From: an uncultured Mailhella sp.
Lineage (GTDB): Bacteria > Desulfobacterota > Desulfovibrionia > Desulfovibrionales > Desulfovibrionaceae
NCBI RefSeq assembly: GCF_963931295.1
Contig: NZ_OZ007001.1
Span: 3,104,614-3,168,613, forward strand
DNA: 64,000 nt
Direction of reading: 5' to 3'
The notes under the pieces are model-generated. The model had not been told where the DNA came from. It saw only the letters and a list, made by a program, of their open reading frames with translations, and did not search any database. This document shows positions 18,246 to 27,060 of the stretch, piece after piece; position 1 is the stretch's first letter, and the number at the start of each line of letters is the position of its first letter. Both the position numbers and the translations under genes were made by a program.

Positions 18246-20189
18246 ATGAGCACTCCTGTTTCGCTGACCCCTTTAAACATTCACACTCTTTCCATCCGAA
18301 ACCGGTATGTCCTGCCCGGCATGGTGACGGACATGGCCGTGGACGGCGGATACGTTACGGAACGCCTGCTTGCCTACTACGAGGAACGGGCCAAAGGGGG
18401 AGTGGGACTGATAATTGTGGAAGCGACTTCCATTGACCAGTCTGGCAAGACGTTTCTTCATGGCCTTGACATCAGCGACGACCGTTTCATTCCCGGTCTT
18501 CGCAAGCTCACCGACCGGGTGCATGCCCACGGTGCGCGCATAGCCATACAGCTGCAGCACGGCGGTGGCCGGGCTCATCCCGAATATTCTCACATGGCGC
18601 GCCGGGTGTTCAGCGTCATTCCCGGCGTCTTTGAACCCGACAACGCTATCATTCTTGATGAAGCAGAGTTTTCCCGTCTGGCGGAAGCCTGGGCACAGGC
18701 CGCGGTGCGCGCTCGCAAGGCCGGATTCGATGCCGTGGAAATACACGGCGCGAGCGGATACCTGCTGGAACAGTCCGTGTCGGCGTTCACCAACAGGCGT
18801 ACCGACGCCTACGGCGGCACGCTGGAAAAGCGTCTGCGTTTTCCTGCCGAAGTCATGCGCGCCGTTCGTCGCGCCGTAGGCGACGATTTTCCCATTCTTT
18901 ATCGTCATACGTCCATTGAGGACGTGCCCGGCGGCAACGGCATAGATTTGGATACCACGCTGGCGTTGTGCGAAACTCTGGCCGACGCCGGTCTGAATGC
19001 CGTCGATATCACTGCGGGCATGCAGTATTGCTTCGAGCTCATGACGCCTCCAACCTGCATGCCCAAGGCATGGAACTCGGCCACGAGCCGAGCGGTCCGA
19101 GAGAAGCTGGGCGACAGGCTCAAGGTCATTCTCACCGGGCGCATTTCCGATCCGGAAACCGCGGAACGCGTGGTTTCCGAGGGGCTGGCGGATTTCGTCA
19201 TCATGGGACGCGCCCTCATTGCCGATTCTCATCTGGTGGAAAAATTTGCTGCCGGCAGGGAAGAGGAAATCTGCCCCTGCGTCGCCTGCGGACAGGGATG
19301 TGTGGGCAATGCCGACAAGATGGTTCCCATCACCTGCGCGCTGAATCCTCTTTCCGGCAACGAGGCTTCTATGCCGTCTGTTCCCGCGGCGGAGCATCCG
19401 CGCCGCATAGTGGTGGTGGGAGCCGGACCTGCCGGGCTCATGGCGGCAGCCACGGCGGCGGAGCGCGGACACAGCGTCACGCTGCTTGAGCGTTCCGAAA
19501 AGGCAGGCGGTCAGATCAATCTTGCCGCCATTCCTCCGCATAAGAGCGATTTGCTTCGCATCGTCCGCTATTTCTACGGAAAGGCGAAGAGAGCTGGTGT
19601 GGACTTCCGCTTCTCCACGGAAGCGACGGTGGAAAATGTCGCCGCCCTGAAGCCCGACGCCGTGGTGGTGGCCGCGGGCAGCCGACCGGTGATTCCTCGT
19701 TTCTGCGCCTCCGTTCCCGATGCCGTGACGGCGCAGCAGGTTCTGCTCGGAGCCCCCTGCGGGGAAAAGGTGATCGTGCTCGGTGGCGGCCTCATCGGCT
19801 GTGAAACGGCGGAATTCCTTGCCGAGCAGGGAAAGTCGGTCACCATTGTGGAAATGCAGCCCCAGCTTGCCAAGGACATGGAGTGGTGCTCCCGTGTGCT
19901 TCTCATGCGCCGCTTGAAGGAGCTGAATGTGGAATGCCGCGCCGGCAACGAAATCCGCTCCATTGGTTCTGATCATGCTGTGACGGTGCGTCTGCCAAAC
20001 GGCGCGGAAGAGGTGCTGGAAGGCTTCCAGAGCCTTGTCATCGCGGTGGGCTGTCGGCCCGATACGGAGCTGGCAGGAGTCTTGGCGGGGTCGCTGAAGT
20101 GTCCGTGCGTGTCGGTGGGAGATTGTGTGAAAACGGCCAAAATCATGGATGCCGTGCATAGCGGATTCCATGCAGCACTCGTCTTGTAA
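18246..20189 (+). CDS. Second old-yellow-enzyme-type Fe-S flavoprotein reductase
   Basis: A 647-residue relative of the operon's first gene, with the same domain order. The FMN barrel has IQLQHGGGRAHP, EIHGASGYLLEQSVSAFTN and DAYGGTLEKR. The 4Fe-4S site is CVACGQGC plus a Cys 11 residues later. The FAD motif is VVGAGPAGLMAA and the NAD(P)H motif is VLGGGLIGCETAEFLA. The two reductases differ in the barrel (HGAHGYLINQ versus HGASGYLLEQ), so they probably act on different or successive double bonds. The ATG at 18246 is preceded by an AGAAGGA-like site about 10 bases upstream. A gap of 131 bases separates it from the previous gene and holds the hairpin at 18121. Confidence 0.9.
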   Translation: MSTPVSLTPLNIHTLSIRNRYVLPGMVTDMAVDGGYVTERLLAYYEERAKGGVGLIIVEATSIDQSGKTFLHGLDISDDRFIPGLRKLTDRVHAHGARIAIQLQHGGGRAHPEYSHMARRVFSVIPGVFEPDNAIILDEAEFSRLAEAWAQAAVRARKAGFDAVEIHGASGYLLEQSVSAFTNRRTDAYGGTLEKRLRFPAEVMRAVRRAVGDDFPILYRHTSIEDVPGGNGIDLDTTLALCETLADAGLNAVDITAGMQYCFELMTPPTCMPKAWNSATSRAVREKLGDRLKVILTGRISDPETAERVVSEGLADFVIMGRALIADSHLVEKFAAGREEEICPCVACGQGCVGNADKMVPITCALNPLSGNEASMPSVPAAEHPRRIVVVGAGPAGLMAAATAAERGHSVTLLERSEKAGGQINLAAIPPHKSDLLRIVRYFYGKAKRAGVDFRFSTEATVENVAALKPDAVVVAAGSRPVIPRFCASVPDAVTAQQVLLGAPCGEKVIVLGGGLIGCETAEFLAEQGKSVTIVEMQPQLAKDMEWCSRVLLMRRLKELNVECRAGNEIRSIGSDHAVTVRLPNGAEEVLEGFQSLVIAVGCRPDTELAGVLAGSLKCPCVSVGDCVKTAKIMDAVHSGFHAALVL

Positions 20190-20214
20190 CCCTTCTATTA
20201 TCAAGGAGTTCATC

Positions 20215-21069
20215 ATGCTTTTTGATTTCCGTATCCGTCCTCCCTTCAAGAGCTTCTTTACCACCGGCGGCATGTTCGGCGGACATCAGGGTTCCCATGA
20301 TCCCGCGTACATTGATCCTTATGAAACGGGCAAGGATCCCATTCCGTCGGCCGACAAGGGTGACATGGACCTGTTCATGCAGGAAATGGAGGCCAACGGC
20401 ATCGACAAGGCCGGCATCATCGGCCGCAACTGCGGCCCCAACGGATTCGTGGACAATGCCGACATCTATGAATTCATCAAAAAGGATCCCAATCGTTTCT
20501 TCGGCTTCGCCGGCATTGATCCCAACAGTCCCGACGCTGTGGATGAAGTGACCCGCTGCATCAGAGACTGGGGCTTCCGCGGCATCAGCCTGGAAGTGGG
20601 CTGGTGCTCTCCCTCTCTGAAGCCTGACGATCCCATCATTGATCCCGTCTATGAGAAGGTCAACGAACTCGGCGGCATCACCCTGATTTCCCTGAGCTTC
20701 TGCTATGGTCCGGATCTGACTTATTCCGATCCCATCACCATTCAGCATGTGGCCAAGAAGTATCCGAACATGAAGATATGCGTATCGCACGGCGGCTGGC
20801 CGCAGGTTCAGAGCATGCTGGCCGTGGCTCTGCGCTGCCCCAACGTGTATCTCATGCCCGACTGCTATCTGTACATCCCCGGATGGCCCTATGCGCAGGA
20901 CTATGTCAAGGCCGCCAACACCTTCCTGAAGTACCGCACGCTGTACGCCAGCGCCTATCCTCTGCGCGGCTTCGCTCAGTGCTACAAGGGATGGTGCAGT
21001 CAGCCTTTCGAGCCTGATGCGCTCAAGGCCAATCTGTATGACAATGCGGCTCGTCTGCTTGGCCTGTAA
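20215..21069 (+). CDS. Amidohydrolase-2-like protein lacking canonical metal ligands (copy 2)
   Basis: A 284-residue protein closely related to the one at 17257. It shares the start (LFDFRIRPPFKSF versus IIDFRARPPYKSY), the GFAGIDP block, the central GPDLTYSDP and the ending (DNAARLLGL). It too lacks the N-terminal H-x-H and the late FGSD Asp (here YASAYPLRG), while keeping a His in CVSHGGWPQ. The paired paralogues suggest either a heteromeric complex or sequential steps on related intermediates. AAGGAG lies 6-7 bases before the ATG at 20215. The gene begins 25 bases after the second reductase, so they are probably cotranscribed. It is followed by a long perfect hairpin. Confidence 0.78.
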   Translation: MLFDFRIRPPFKSFFTTGGMFGGHQGSHDPAYIDPYETGKDPIPSADKGDMDLFMQEMEANGIDKAGIIGRNCGPNGFVDNADIYEFIKKDPNRFFGFAGIDPNSPDAVDEVTRCIRDWGFRGISLEVGWCSPSLKPDDPIIDPVYEKVNELGGITLISLSFCYGPDLTYSDPITIQHVAKKYPNMKICVSHGGWPQVQSMLAVALRCPNVYLMPDCYLYIPGWPYAQDYVKAANTFLKYRTLYASAYPLRGFAQCYKGWCSQPFEPDALKANLYDNAARLLGL

Positions 21070-21114
21070 CAGCCTTTAACGTGCAGCAGTTGGGGCTTCC
21101 CATACGGTTTAAAA

Positions 21115-21150
21115 GTTACTGGGGAGGGTATTCATACCCTCCCCAGTAAC
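21115..21150 (+). terminator. Sixteen-base-pair perfect hairpin inside the operon
   Basis: GTTACTGGGGAGGGTA / TACCCTCCCCAGTAAC with a TTCA tetraloop, 45 bases after the second amidohydrolase-like gene. There is no immediate T-run, although T5 occurs 11 bases later. It may separate expression of the upstream catabolic genes from the exporter/aminotransferase/aldolase part. Confidence 0.55.
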
Positions 21151-21182
21151 GCACAGACACTTTTTCATGCTGTGGAGACGTT

Positions 21183-22163
21183 ATGCCGAAGAAATCAGTG
21201 TCTCCTCTGAAAGTATGCCTTTGTTTGGCCCTGCTGTACTTTTCCTGGGGGGGAAGTTTTTTAGGTACGAAGTTTGTGCTGACGAGTTTTCCGCCGATTT
21301 TTCAAGGTGGAATTCGGCTGTGTACCGCCGGAGCTCTGCTTCTCTTTGTGCTTTCTTTTACCAGTCACGGCAGAATTTCCGGTCTGAAGGAGCTGTTCCA
21401 TTACTGGAACATGGCTTTCTTCATCATGTTTCTTAACAATGTTTTTCAGGCTTTGGGACAGCAGAGCGTCCCCTCCGGTGTAGCCGCCATGCTTTACGGC
21501 AGCATTCCTCTGGCCATGGTTCTGGGCGGCTGGCTGATGCTGGGAGATAACAGACCATCCCTGCTTCAATGCGTGGGCATCGCAGGAGCTACCATGGGGA
21601 TGGCGCTGCTTTCCTTCGGGGGAAACGACGATCAGCAGGCCGACATTTCTCTTTCCGGCGTGCTGCTGCTTATGGTGGGTGTGCTCAGTTTCGTTCTGGG
21701 GTCTCTGTACGCCAGATATTTTCTCCAGAATTCCAGGCTTTCTCTGTTCAGCAGCGTTGCACTGGTCATGTTCTTTGGCGGCGTGCAGTCGCTGGCGGCA
21801 AGCTGGATTATGGGAGAAAAGGTGAATTTGGATGCCGTAACGCCCGAAGCCTGGTATGGCATGATTTTCCTGACGCTGTTTACCAGCATTCTGGGATACG
21901 GCTGTTATTACTGGCTGCTGGCCAATACGCGGACCATTGTTGCTGTTTCTTTTGCCTACATTGATCCCGTTATTGCCGTGGTGCTGGGCGCACTTTTTGC
22001 CGGAGAAGCCGTAACCCTGCGTATCGTGTTTGCCTGCGCGCTGATCGTTGGCGCCGTAGTGTGCGTTTTTTCCAACAGCACCGGTCAAGGTTCCTCATCC
22101 CGGTCCCGCAAAAGAGCGTTGAAGAACGTGCCGATTCGGACCGCAAGGACAAACAATCTATAA
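21183..22163 (+). CDS. EamA/DMT-family transporter
   Basis: A 326-residue inner-membrane protein with ten predicted membrane segments in two EamA repeats. Repeat 1 begins ALLYFSWGGSFLGTKFVL and repeat 2 near LSGVLLLMVGVLSFVLGSLYA. The paired helix ends LGEP-like are replaced by MLGDNRPS and LFAGEAVTL. The family exports amino acids, metabolites or drugs. In this operon it may export a transamination product or excess intermediate; this is inference. GGAGA 4 bases before the ATG. The C-terminal tail is basic (SRSRKRALK) and presumably cytoplasmic. Confidence 0.85.
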   Translation: MPKKSVSPLKVCLCLALLYFSWGGSFLGTKFVLTSFPPIFQGGIRLCTAGALLLFVLSFTSHGRISGLKELFHYWNMAFFIMFLNNVFQALGQQSVPSGVAAMLYGSIPLAMVLGGWLMLGDNRPSLLQCVGIAGATMGMALLSFGGNDDQQADISLSGVLLLMVGVLSFVLGSLYARYFLQNSRLSLFSSVALVMFFGGVQSLAASWIMGEKVNLDAVTPEAWYGMIFLTLFTSILGYGCYYWLLANTRTIVAVSFAYIDPVIAVVLGALFAGEAVTLRIVFACALIVGAVVCVFSNSTGQGSSSRSRKRALKNVPIRTARTNNL

Positions 22164-22184
22164 TTATATCAGAAGGATACAGAT

Positions 22185-23381
22185 ATGTCCAATAATGCTC
22201 CCATTGCTCAGGCTGACAGAATGGTCAACGCTCCGCTTTCCAAGATCCGCGAGGTCATTGCCTATGCCGGCAAGTTGGAAGCGCAGGGGAAGAGAATCGT
22301 TCATCTGGAAATCGGCGAACCGGACTTCAATACGCCTGATCACATCGTCCGCGCCTGCAAGAAGGCCATGGATGAAGGAAAGATGCACTACGGACCGGTG
22401 ACCGGCATAGCCGAACTCCGGGCTGCCGTGGCAGCGCATTACAATAAGCTGTACGGAAGCAGCTATACTCCTGATGAGGTCATCATCACCACGGGCGTGG
22501 AACAGGGGATATTTCTGTCGATGAACGCCTATCTGAATCCGGGCGACGAAATCCTGGTTCCTGATCCCGGATATCTTTGCTATTTTACGCTGCCTCATAT
22601 TGCCGGGGCAGAAGCCGTTTCCTATCCGCTTGATGAGAAGGATGACTTTCAGCTGAAGGCGGAAGAGCTGGAAAAGCTGGTTACGCCGCGCACCAAGGCC
22701 ATTCTGCTCAATTCGCCTTCCAATCCCTGCGGCTCCATGCTGGACGAGAGCTCCCTGCGCATTGTGGCGGATCTGGCCGAACGGCATAATCTGCTTGTGA
22801 TATCCGATGAAGTGTATGCCGACATGGTGTACGGCGGAAAGAAATACTGCAGCGCTGCGTCTCTGCCTTCTCTGAAGAAGCGTCTTATTGTGCTGCATGG
22901 TTTTTCCAAGTATTTCGCTATGACGGGCTGGCGTCTGGGGTATCTCTTGTGCGACCGCGCTCTGATCGATCCTCTTATGCGTCTGAACTTCTACAATCTG
23001 TCGTGCCCGAATACGTTCATTCAGTATGCAGGTCTTGCAGCGCTCACGGAAGATGATGCCCCGTCCCGCGCCATGATCCGGGAATATGAGAATCGCCGCA
23101 ACTACATGGTGGAAGCCCTCAACACCTTGCCCGGCTGCTCCTGCCGCATGCCCGACGGCGCGTTCTACATCTTTATGAATATCGTGAACACCGGAATGAC
23201 GGCGGATGAGTTCTGCCGTCTCATGATCGATGAGGCCGGTGTATCGTTGACTCCCGGACATGTGTTCGGCTCCATGGGCAAGGACTTTGTGCGCGTGTCC
23301 TACGCCAATTCCATGGAAAATCTGAAGCTCGCCGTGTCGCTCATGCGTGAATGCCTGGAAAAGAAAGGAGTAGCAAAATGA
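22185..23381 (+). CDS. Class I/II PLP-dependent aminotransferase
   Basis: A 398-residue fold-type I aminotransferase, AspC-like. Visible features are LEIGEPDFNTPDH, HYGPVTGIAELR, the NSPSNPCGSML block with the Asn that contacts PLP, ISDEVYADMVYGG, the Schiff-base lysine in HGFSKYFAMTGWRLGY and the substrate-carboxylate Arg in FVRVSYANS. It would convert a 2-oxo acid and an amino acid, feeding or draining the pathway. Its stop codon overlaps the start of the aldolase gene (ATGA), so the two are translationally coupled. An AGAAGGA ribosome binding site precedes the ATG. Confidence 0.92.
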   Translation: MSNNAPIAQADRMVNAPLSKIREVIAYAGKLEAQGKRIVHLEIGEPDFNTPDHIVRACKKAMDEGKMHYGPVTGIAELRAAVAAHYNKLYGSSYTPDEVIITTGVEQGIFLSMNAYLNPGDEILVPDPGYLCYFTLPHIAGAEAVSYPLDEKDDFQLKAEELEKLVTPRTKAILLNSPSNPCGSMLDESSLRIVADLAERHNLLVISDEVYADMVYGGKKYCSAASLPSLKKRLIVLHGFSKYFAMTGWRLGYLLCDRALIDPLMRLNFYNLSCPNTFIQYAGLAALTEDDAPSRAMIREYENRRNYMVEALNTLPGCSCRMPDGAFYIFMNIVNTGMTADEFCRLMIDEAGVSLTPGHVFGSMGKDFVRVSYANSMENLKLAVSLMRECLEKKGVAK

Positions 23382-24136
23382 GCATGTTTTCCCGCAAGCT
23401 TCAGGAAGGGCAGGGCGTCATAGGAACTTTCTGTCATCTCGGCGGAGCGCCTGTTGCGGAATGCCTGAGTCTGTCCGGTCTGGATTACGTCATCATTGAT
23501 ACGGAACATGGTCCTTTCACAGAAGAAAGCGTAGGCGAAATGATTCGCGCCATACAGCTGCATGCGGCCGAACCCTTCGTGAGGGTGAGAGACTCATCCC
23601 GGGCCGCGGTGCTGCATGCGCTCGATCTCGGTGCAAGAGGCATCATTGTGCCCAATGTGCAATCCGTGGAAGAGGCGGCCTCGCTGGTGGAATATGCCAA
23701 GTTTTATCCCAGAGGCTCCCGGGGATTCGCCTTTTCCAGAAGTGCATCCTTCGGTTTCGCCGAAGGGCTCGGCAATATTCAGGAATACTTCAATAAAACC
23801 AACGAATATACGCTTCTTCTGCCCCAGTGTGAAACAAAGGGCGCACTGGAGAGCATCGAAGACATTGTTGCCCTCGACGGCATAGACGGCATCTTTGTGG
23901 GCCCGTATGATCTTTCCGTGGCGCTTGGCATGCCTGCGCAGTTTGATGCTCCGGCTTTTCGTCAGGCCTTGGAACGCGTGCTCAATGCCTGCAAGAGTCA
24001 TGGGAAGCTTGCCTTCCTGTATGCAAACTCCATGGCGGAAGCCAGACGCAGTTTCGAGCAGGGATATCAGGGAGCGGCGATAGGCGTAGATACCGCCTTC
24101 CTTGTGGCGGGGATCAAGCGCATGCTGAGTGAATAG
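23378..24136 (+). CDS. HpcH/HpaI-family aldolase
   Basis: A 252-residue class II pyruvate-type aldolase of the 2-dehydro-3-deoxyglucarate/4-hydroxy-2-oxo-heptanedioate group. Signature parts are VIIDTEHGPF (metal and catalytic region), the Arg in PFVRVRD, GARGIIVPNVQS and a Glu in LPQCETKGALE, then IFVGPYDLSVALG. These enzymes split 2-oxo acids to pyruvate and an aldehyde, or run the reverse. It is the last gene of the operon, coupled to the aminotransferase by an ATGA overlap, and the terminator at 24181 follows. The pairing suggests transamination to a 2-oxo acid that is then cleaved. Confidence 0.88.
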   Translation: MSMFSRKLQEGQGVIGTFCHLGGAPVAECLSLSGLDYVIIDTEHGPFTEESVGEMIRAIQLHAAEPFVRVRDSSRAAVLHALDLGARGIIVPNVQSVEEAASLVEYAKFYPRGSRGFAFSRSASFGFAEGLGNIQEYFNKTNEYTLLLPQCETKGALESIEDIVALDGIDGIFVGPYDLSVALGMPAQFDAPAFRQALERVLNACKSHGKLAFLYANSMAEARRSFEQGYQGAAIGVDTAFLVAGIKRMLSE

Positions 24137-24180
24137 CAAGAATGATGCTAACGACTATATAACTCTGGCCATATATAAAT

Positions 24181-24246
24181 AAAAACACCTTTTCGATGCG
24201 GTGGGGTCGCTCATGTCCTCATTGCCGTCGAAAAGGTGTTTTTCGT
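24181..24246 (+). terminator. Operon terminator sharing its arms with the IS200 hairpin
   Basis: AAAAACACCTTTTCGA / TCGAAAAGGTGTTTTT, 16 bp, with an inner GCGG...CCG pairing, ending in a T-run 45 bases after the aldolase stop. The same arm sequence forms the hairpin in front of the IS200-type transposase at 38186-38252. Confidence 0.75.
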
Positions 24247-24249
24247 TTA

Positions 24250-24971
24250 ACGATGATGCCCGATTCATCATCAGGTCTGGGCGATTTCCTTTACTGCTTA
24301 TCGCTGCGTTTCGTCAGCTGCATGTTGAATCCGTATACTGCAGGAGTCATCAGGATAAACCGTAATGATACAACTGAATTTTTCGATGTGCTCCCCCAAC
24401 ATTGGGATCAATATCGGAAGTTTTTATCACTTCTCTCTGAAGTTCTCTTGATGCTGTGTTTGCTTCATTCTGTTCATACTCGTCGTTAATGGAGTTATGA
24501 ACTGAGTCATGGTATGGTGATTTGTAGACTGAAAAGTATGTTCCTAACAGCCTCGGCTGTGTTTCCGAGACTGTGGACTTTTCAGTGATCCGACGAAGCG
24601 GATTCAGCCGCAGCCCCATACTATTTCTCTTCTCCGTGGTATTGTTTTGCAGTATTTCGGCCCCCTCGGTATGCACGCCTACCGTCACGATTTTCTGATG
24701 AACTTTGGCAGCTCTTCCGTATTCTCCTTTGAAAAATACGGAAAAGCTGGAACAGTTTGTGTACTTCAGGCGGGAATTGCCATCCATATCATTTATGTAG
24801 AAGAAAAACATATTGATTTAATATTGATATATGAGTATTTACCATATATAATATCTGGAAATTATATGAAAGTATAGAATTTTTAATTATGTGTAGCTAG
24901 TATAAAGGTGGTTCTGCAAATATTTGAGAAGTTATCGCAAGTGGTACACCAGTTATATGATATGATTACAG
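24250..24971. other. Region without a recognisable gene
   Basis: About 720 bases between the operon terminator and the glmS remnant. It becomes AT-rich toward 24,800-24,960. A 153-codon frame on the minus strand (24350-24811) contains a stretch resembling a decayed transposase-like sequence, but I cannot identify it. This is probably the edge of the accessory region. Confidence 0.4.
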
Positions 24972-26111
24972 ATGGATATAGTGGCTTCCGACATTCCGTC
25001 CTTTCTGCCCTACACCCGCGAAGTGGTGTTTCTGGAAGACGGCGAAGTGGCCCGCATCGAGGGCGCGAAATGGCAGGTGTTTTCGCTGGCCGATCTTTCG
25101 CCCGTGAAAAAGAGCGTGAGCCATGTGCCGTGGGACATGCAGGCCGCGCCAAGGGAGGCTGCAAGCACTTCATGCTCAAGGAGATCATGGAGCAGCCGCG
25201 CGTGATCACCGACTGCCTCACCGGCCGCGTGATGGAAGGGAGCGACGGCGCGCTTTCCGTGCACCTTCAGGAGCTCGACGACATTCCCGTGCCCACGCGT
25301 CTGCACATTGTGGCCTGCGGCACGTCGTACAACGCGGGTCTCTGGGGACAGCAGCTTCTGGAAAACGTGGGCGGCATTCCCACGGATCTCGACATCGCCT
25401 TGGAGTTCCGCTATCGCGATCCCATTCTGCTGCCGGGTGATCGGTCTTTGCAACGTGGTGGGATCGTCCATTGCGCGCGAGGCGGACGTGGTGCTCTACA
25501 CGCAGGCCGGACCTGAAATCAGCGTGGCGTTCACCAAGACGATGTACAGTCAGATGGTGCTGCTGGCGCTCATGTCGCTCTATTACGGACAGCGCCGCAC
25601 GCCGGCCGTGTTCGACAGGGAACTGCTTGCCGCGCTGCCGGAAAAGCTTTCGGCCGCGCTTCCGGCCATGCAGGAGCGGGCCGGACAGCTTGCCCTGCGT
25701 TTTGCCTCTTCGCGCAGCTTCTTCTATCTCGGTCGCGGTCAGTGCCACGCGCTCGCGCTGGAAGGTGCGCTCAAGCTCAAGGAACTTTCCTACATTCACG
25801 TCGAAGGCTACGCCGCGGGCGAAATGAAGCACGGTCCCATTGCGCTCATTGATCCGCAGTTCCCCACCTTTGCGCTCGCGCTCGACAACGCGCTCTTTCT
25901 CAAGGTGAAGTCCAACATTCAGGAAGTGCTGGCGAGACAGGGCAGAGTCATCGCTCTCGTGCAGGAGAAAACCGGAAAGGTTCCGGATCGTTCCGTGGAA
26001 GAGCTGTGGGTGCTGCCTGCGGCGCATCCGGTGATTTCCTGCTTCTTCGCGCTGCCTGCGCTCCAGCTTTTCAGCTATCAGATGGCGGACTACCTCGGCC
26101 GCGCAATCTGA
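24972..26111 (+). pseudogene. glmS: Truncated, frameshifted glmS remnant
   Basis: Remnant of glucosamine-fructose-6-phosphate aminotransferase (isomerising). The glutamine amidotransferase domain is missing except for its end (VASDIPSFLPYTREVVFL). The frame breaks near 25147 (one base missing around CAGGCCGCGCCAAGG) and continues in the next frame through KHFMLKEIMEQPRV and HIVACGTSYNAGLWGQQLL. Near 25440 it jumps from LLPGD to VIGLCNVVGSSIARE, so the first SIS domain's core (the expected SQSGET-containing segment) is deleted. The second SIS domain is intact (GRGQCHALALEGALKLKELSYIHVEGYAAGEMKHGP). Without the ammonia-generating domain and the first sugar site it cannot make glucosamine-6-phosphate. 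It is presumably a partial duplicate carried next to capsule genes. Confidence 0.85.
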
Positions 26112-26252
26112 CAAAGAGTGTAACTGTAGAATAACTTTAATGATTGGCTCTTATTATACAATATTAATACAAAATAATTATTAGTATCATTGTTCTTCAG
26201 AATAAGTATGTCACTGTCGATTTGACAGATATATTTTCTTCTGGAGGATAAT

Positions 26253-26912
26253 GTGAAAAGATTGTTCTTTTTTGTTGCGGTTGTGATGATTATGTTGTCA
26301 TCATCTGCGTTGGCGGCAGATAGCACGGTCTACGGCGTCTATCTTGCTCCAAAATTTACGGTATCTGTGCTGCATACCAGAGGAAATCTTGATTTGTCTG
26401 CCTCGTCATGGGGGCCGCGCAGAGTGTTCGGAGTCAGAGCAGGTGGCGCTCTGGCTCTGGGATACGATTTCTGGAGAAAGTATCAGGTTCCGTTCCGCCT
26501 GGAACTGGAGTATGGAGCCTCCGAAAGTGTTTCAAAAACATCTTCTGTAAAGGTTTTCAGAAGGCGTTTTCCTTTCAGGGCCAAGATAGGTGTGCAGACA
26601 CTGTTCGTGAATGCCTATATGGATATGCGGAACAACAGCGGCTTTACTCCGTATGTTGGGGCTGGGGCAGGCACGGCTTTCATTGATGTAGAAGGAAGCA
26701 GTATGGGAATGTTGGCATCCGACCATTCAACGGTTCCTGCAGGACAGCTTAGTCTTGGCTGCTCTTATGCCTTCAATAAGAACGTTTCTCTGGATATTGG
26801 ATATCGTTTTGTTATTATGCGCGATACGGATGCTTCATGTGACTCCATTCGTTTGAATCTTCAGAAGAACTATATGCATCAGGTCATACTTGGTCTGCGA
26901 ATTACTTTTTAA
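26253..26912 (+). CDS. Outer-membrane beta-barrel protein (OmpA/opacity-like)
   Basis: A 219-residue exported protein. The signal peptide (about 1-21) ends in Ser-Ala-Leu-Ala. The rest is alternating amphipathic strands with PFRLELEYG, FTPYVGAGAGTAFI, QLSLGCSYAFNKNVSLDIGYRF, and a C-terminal strand ending in Phe (QVILGLRITF). This is the usual signal for outer-membrane barrel assembly and the layout of the eight-stranded outer membrane protein family. The start is a GTG at 26253 with TGGAGG upstream; the overlapping ATG at 26250 is followed at once by a stop codon. It is one of the few intact genes in this decayed stretch. Its role is unknown; surface adhesion or porin-like functions are possible. 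Confidence 0.8.
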   Translation: MKRLFFFVAVVMIMLSSSALAADSTVYGVYLAPKFTVSVLHTRGNLDLSASSWGPRRVFGVRAGGALALGYDFWRKYQVPFRLELEYGASESVSKTSSVKVFRRRFPFRAKIGVQTLFVNAYMDMRNNSGFTPYVGAGAGTAFIDVEGSSMGMLASDHSTVPAGQLSLGCSYAFNKNVSLDIGYRFVIMRDTDASCDSIRLNLQKNYMHQVILGLRITF

Positions 26913-27023
26913 TAATTGGCTCTGGAGCTGAAATTTTCGGTGGCGCTGTCATGAATATGGTAAACGGGAAAAACGGAAGAGCAGACGTGTGTTCTTGCCT
27001 TCTCCCGTAAGTTTTGCCGTATT

Positions 27024-27059
27024 CCTCACCTTTCCGCTTTTTGGGGCGGGAAGGTGAGG
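27024..27059 (+). terminator. Hairpin after the barrel gene
   Basis: CCTCACCTTTCCGC / GCGGGAAGGTGAGG, 14 bp with one mismatch-like offset, about 110 bases after the barrel gene and immediately before the kpsC remnant. There is no clear T-run. Confidence 0.45.
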
Positions 27060-27060
27060 A

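Noticed and set aside
24350..24811. 153-codon minus-strand frame resembling a transposase tail
   Set aside because: A few stretches look protein-like, but there is no start signal, no known motif, and the region is otherwise non-coding.
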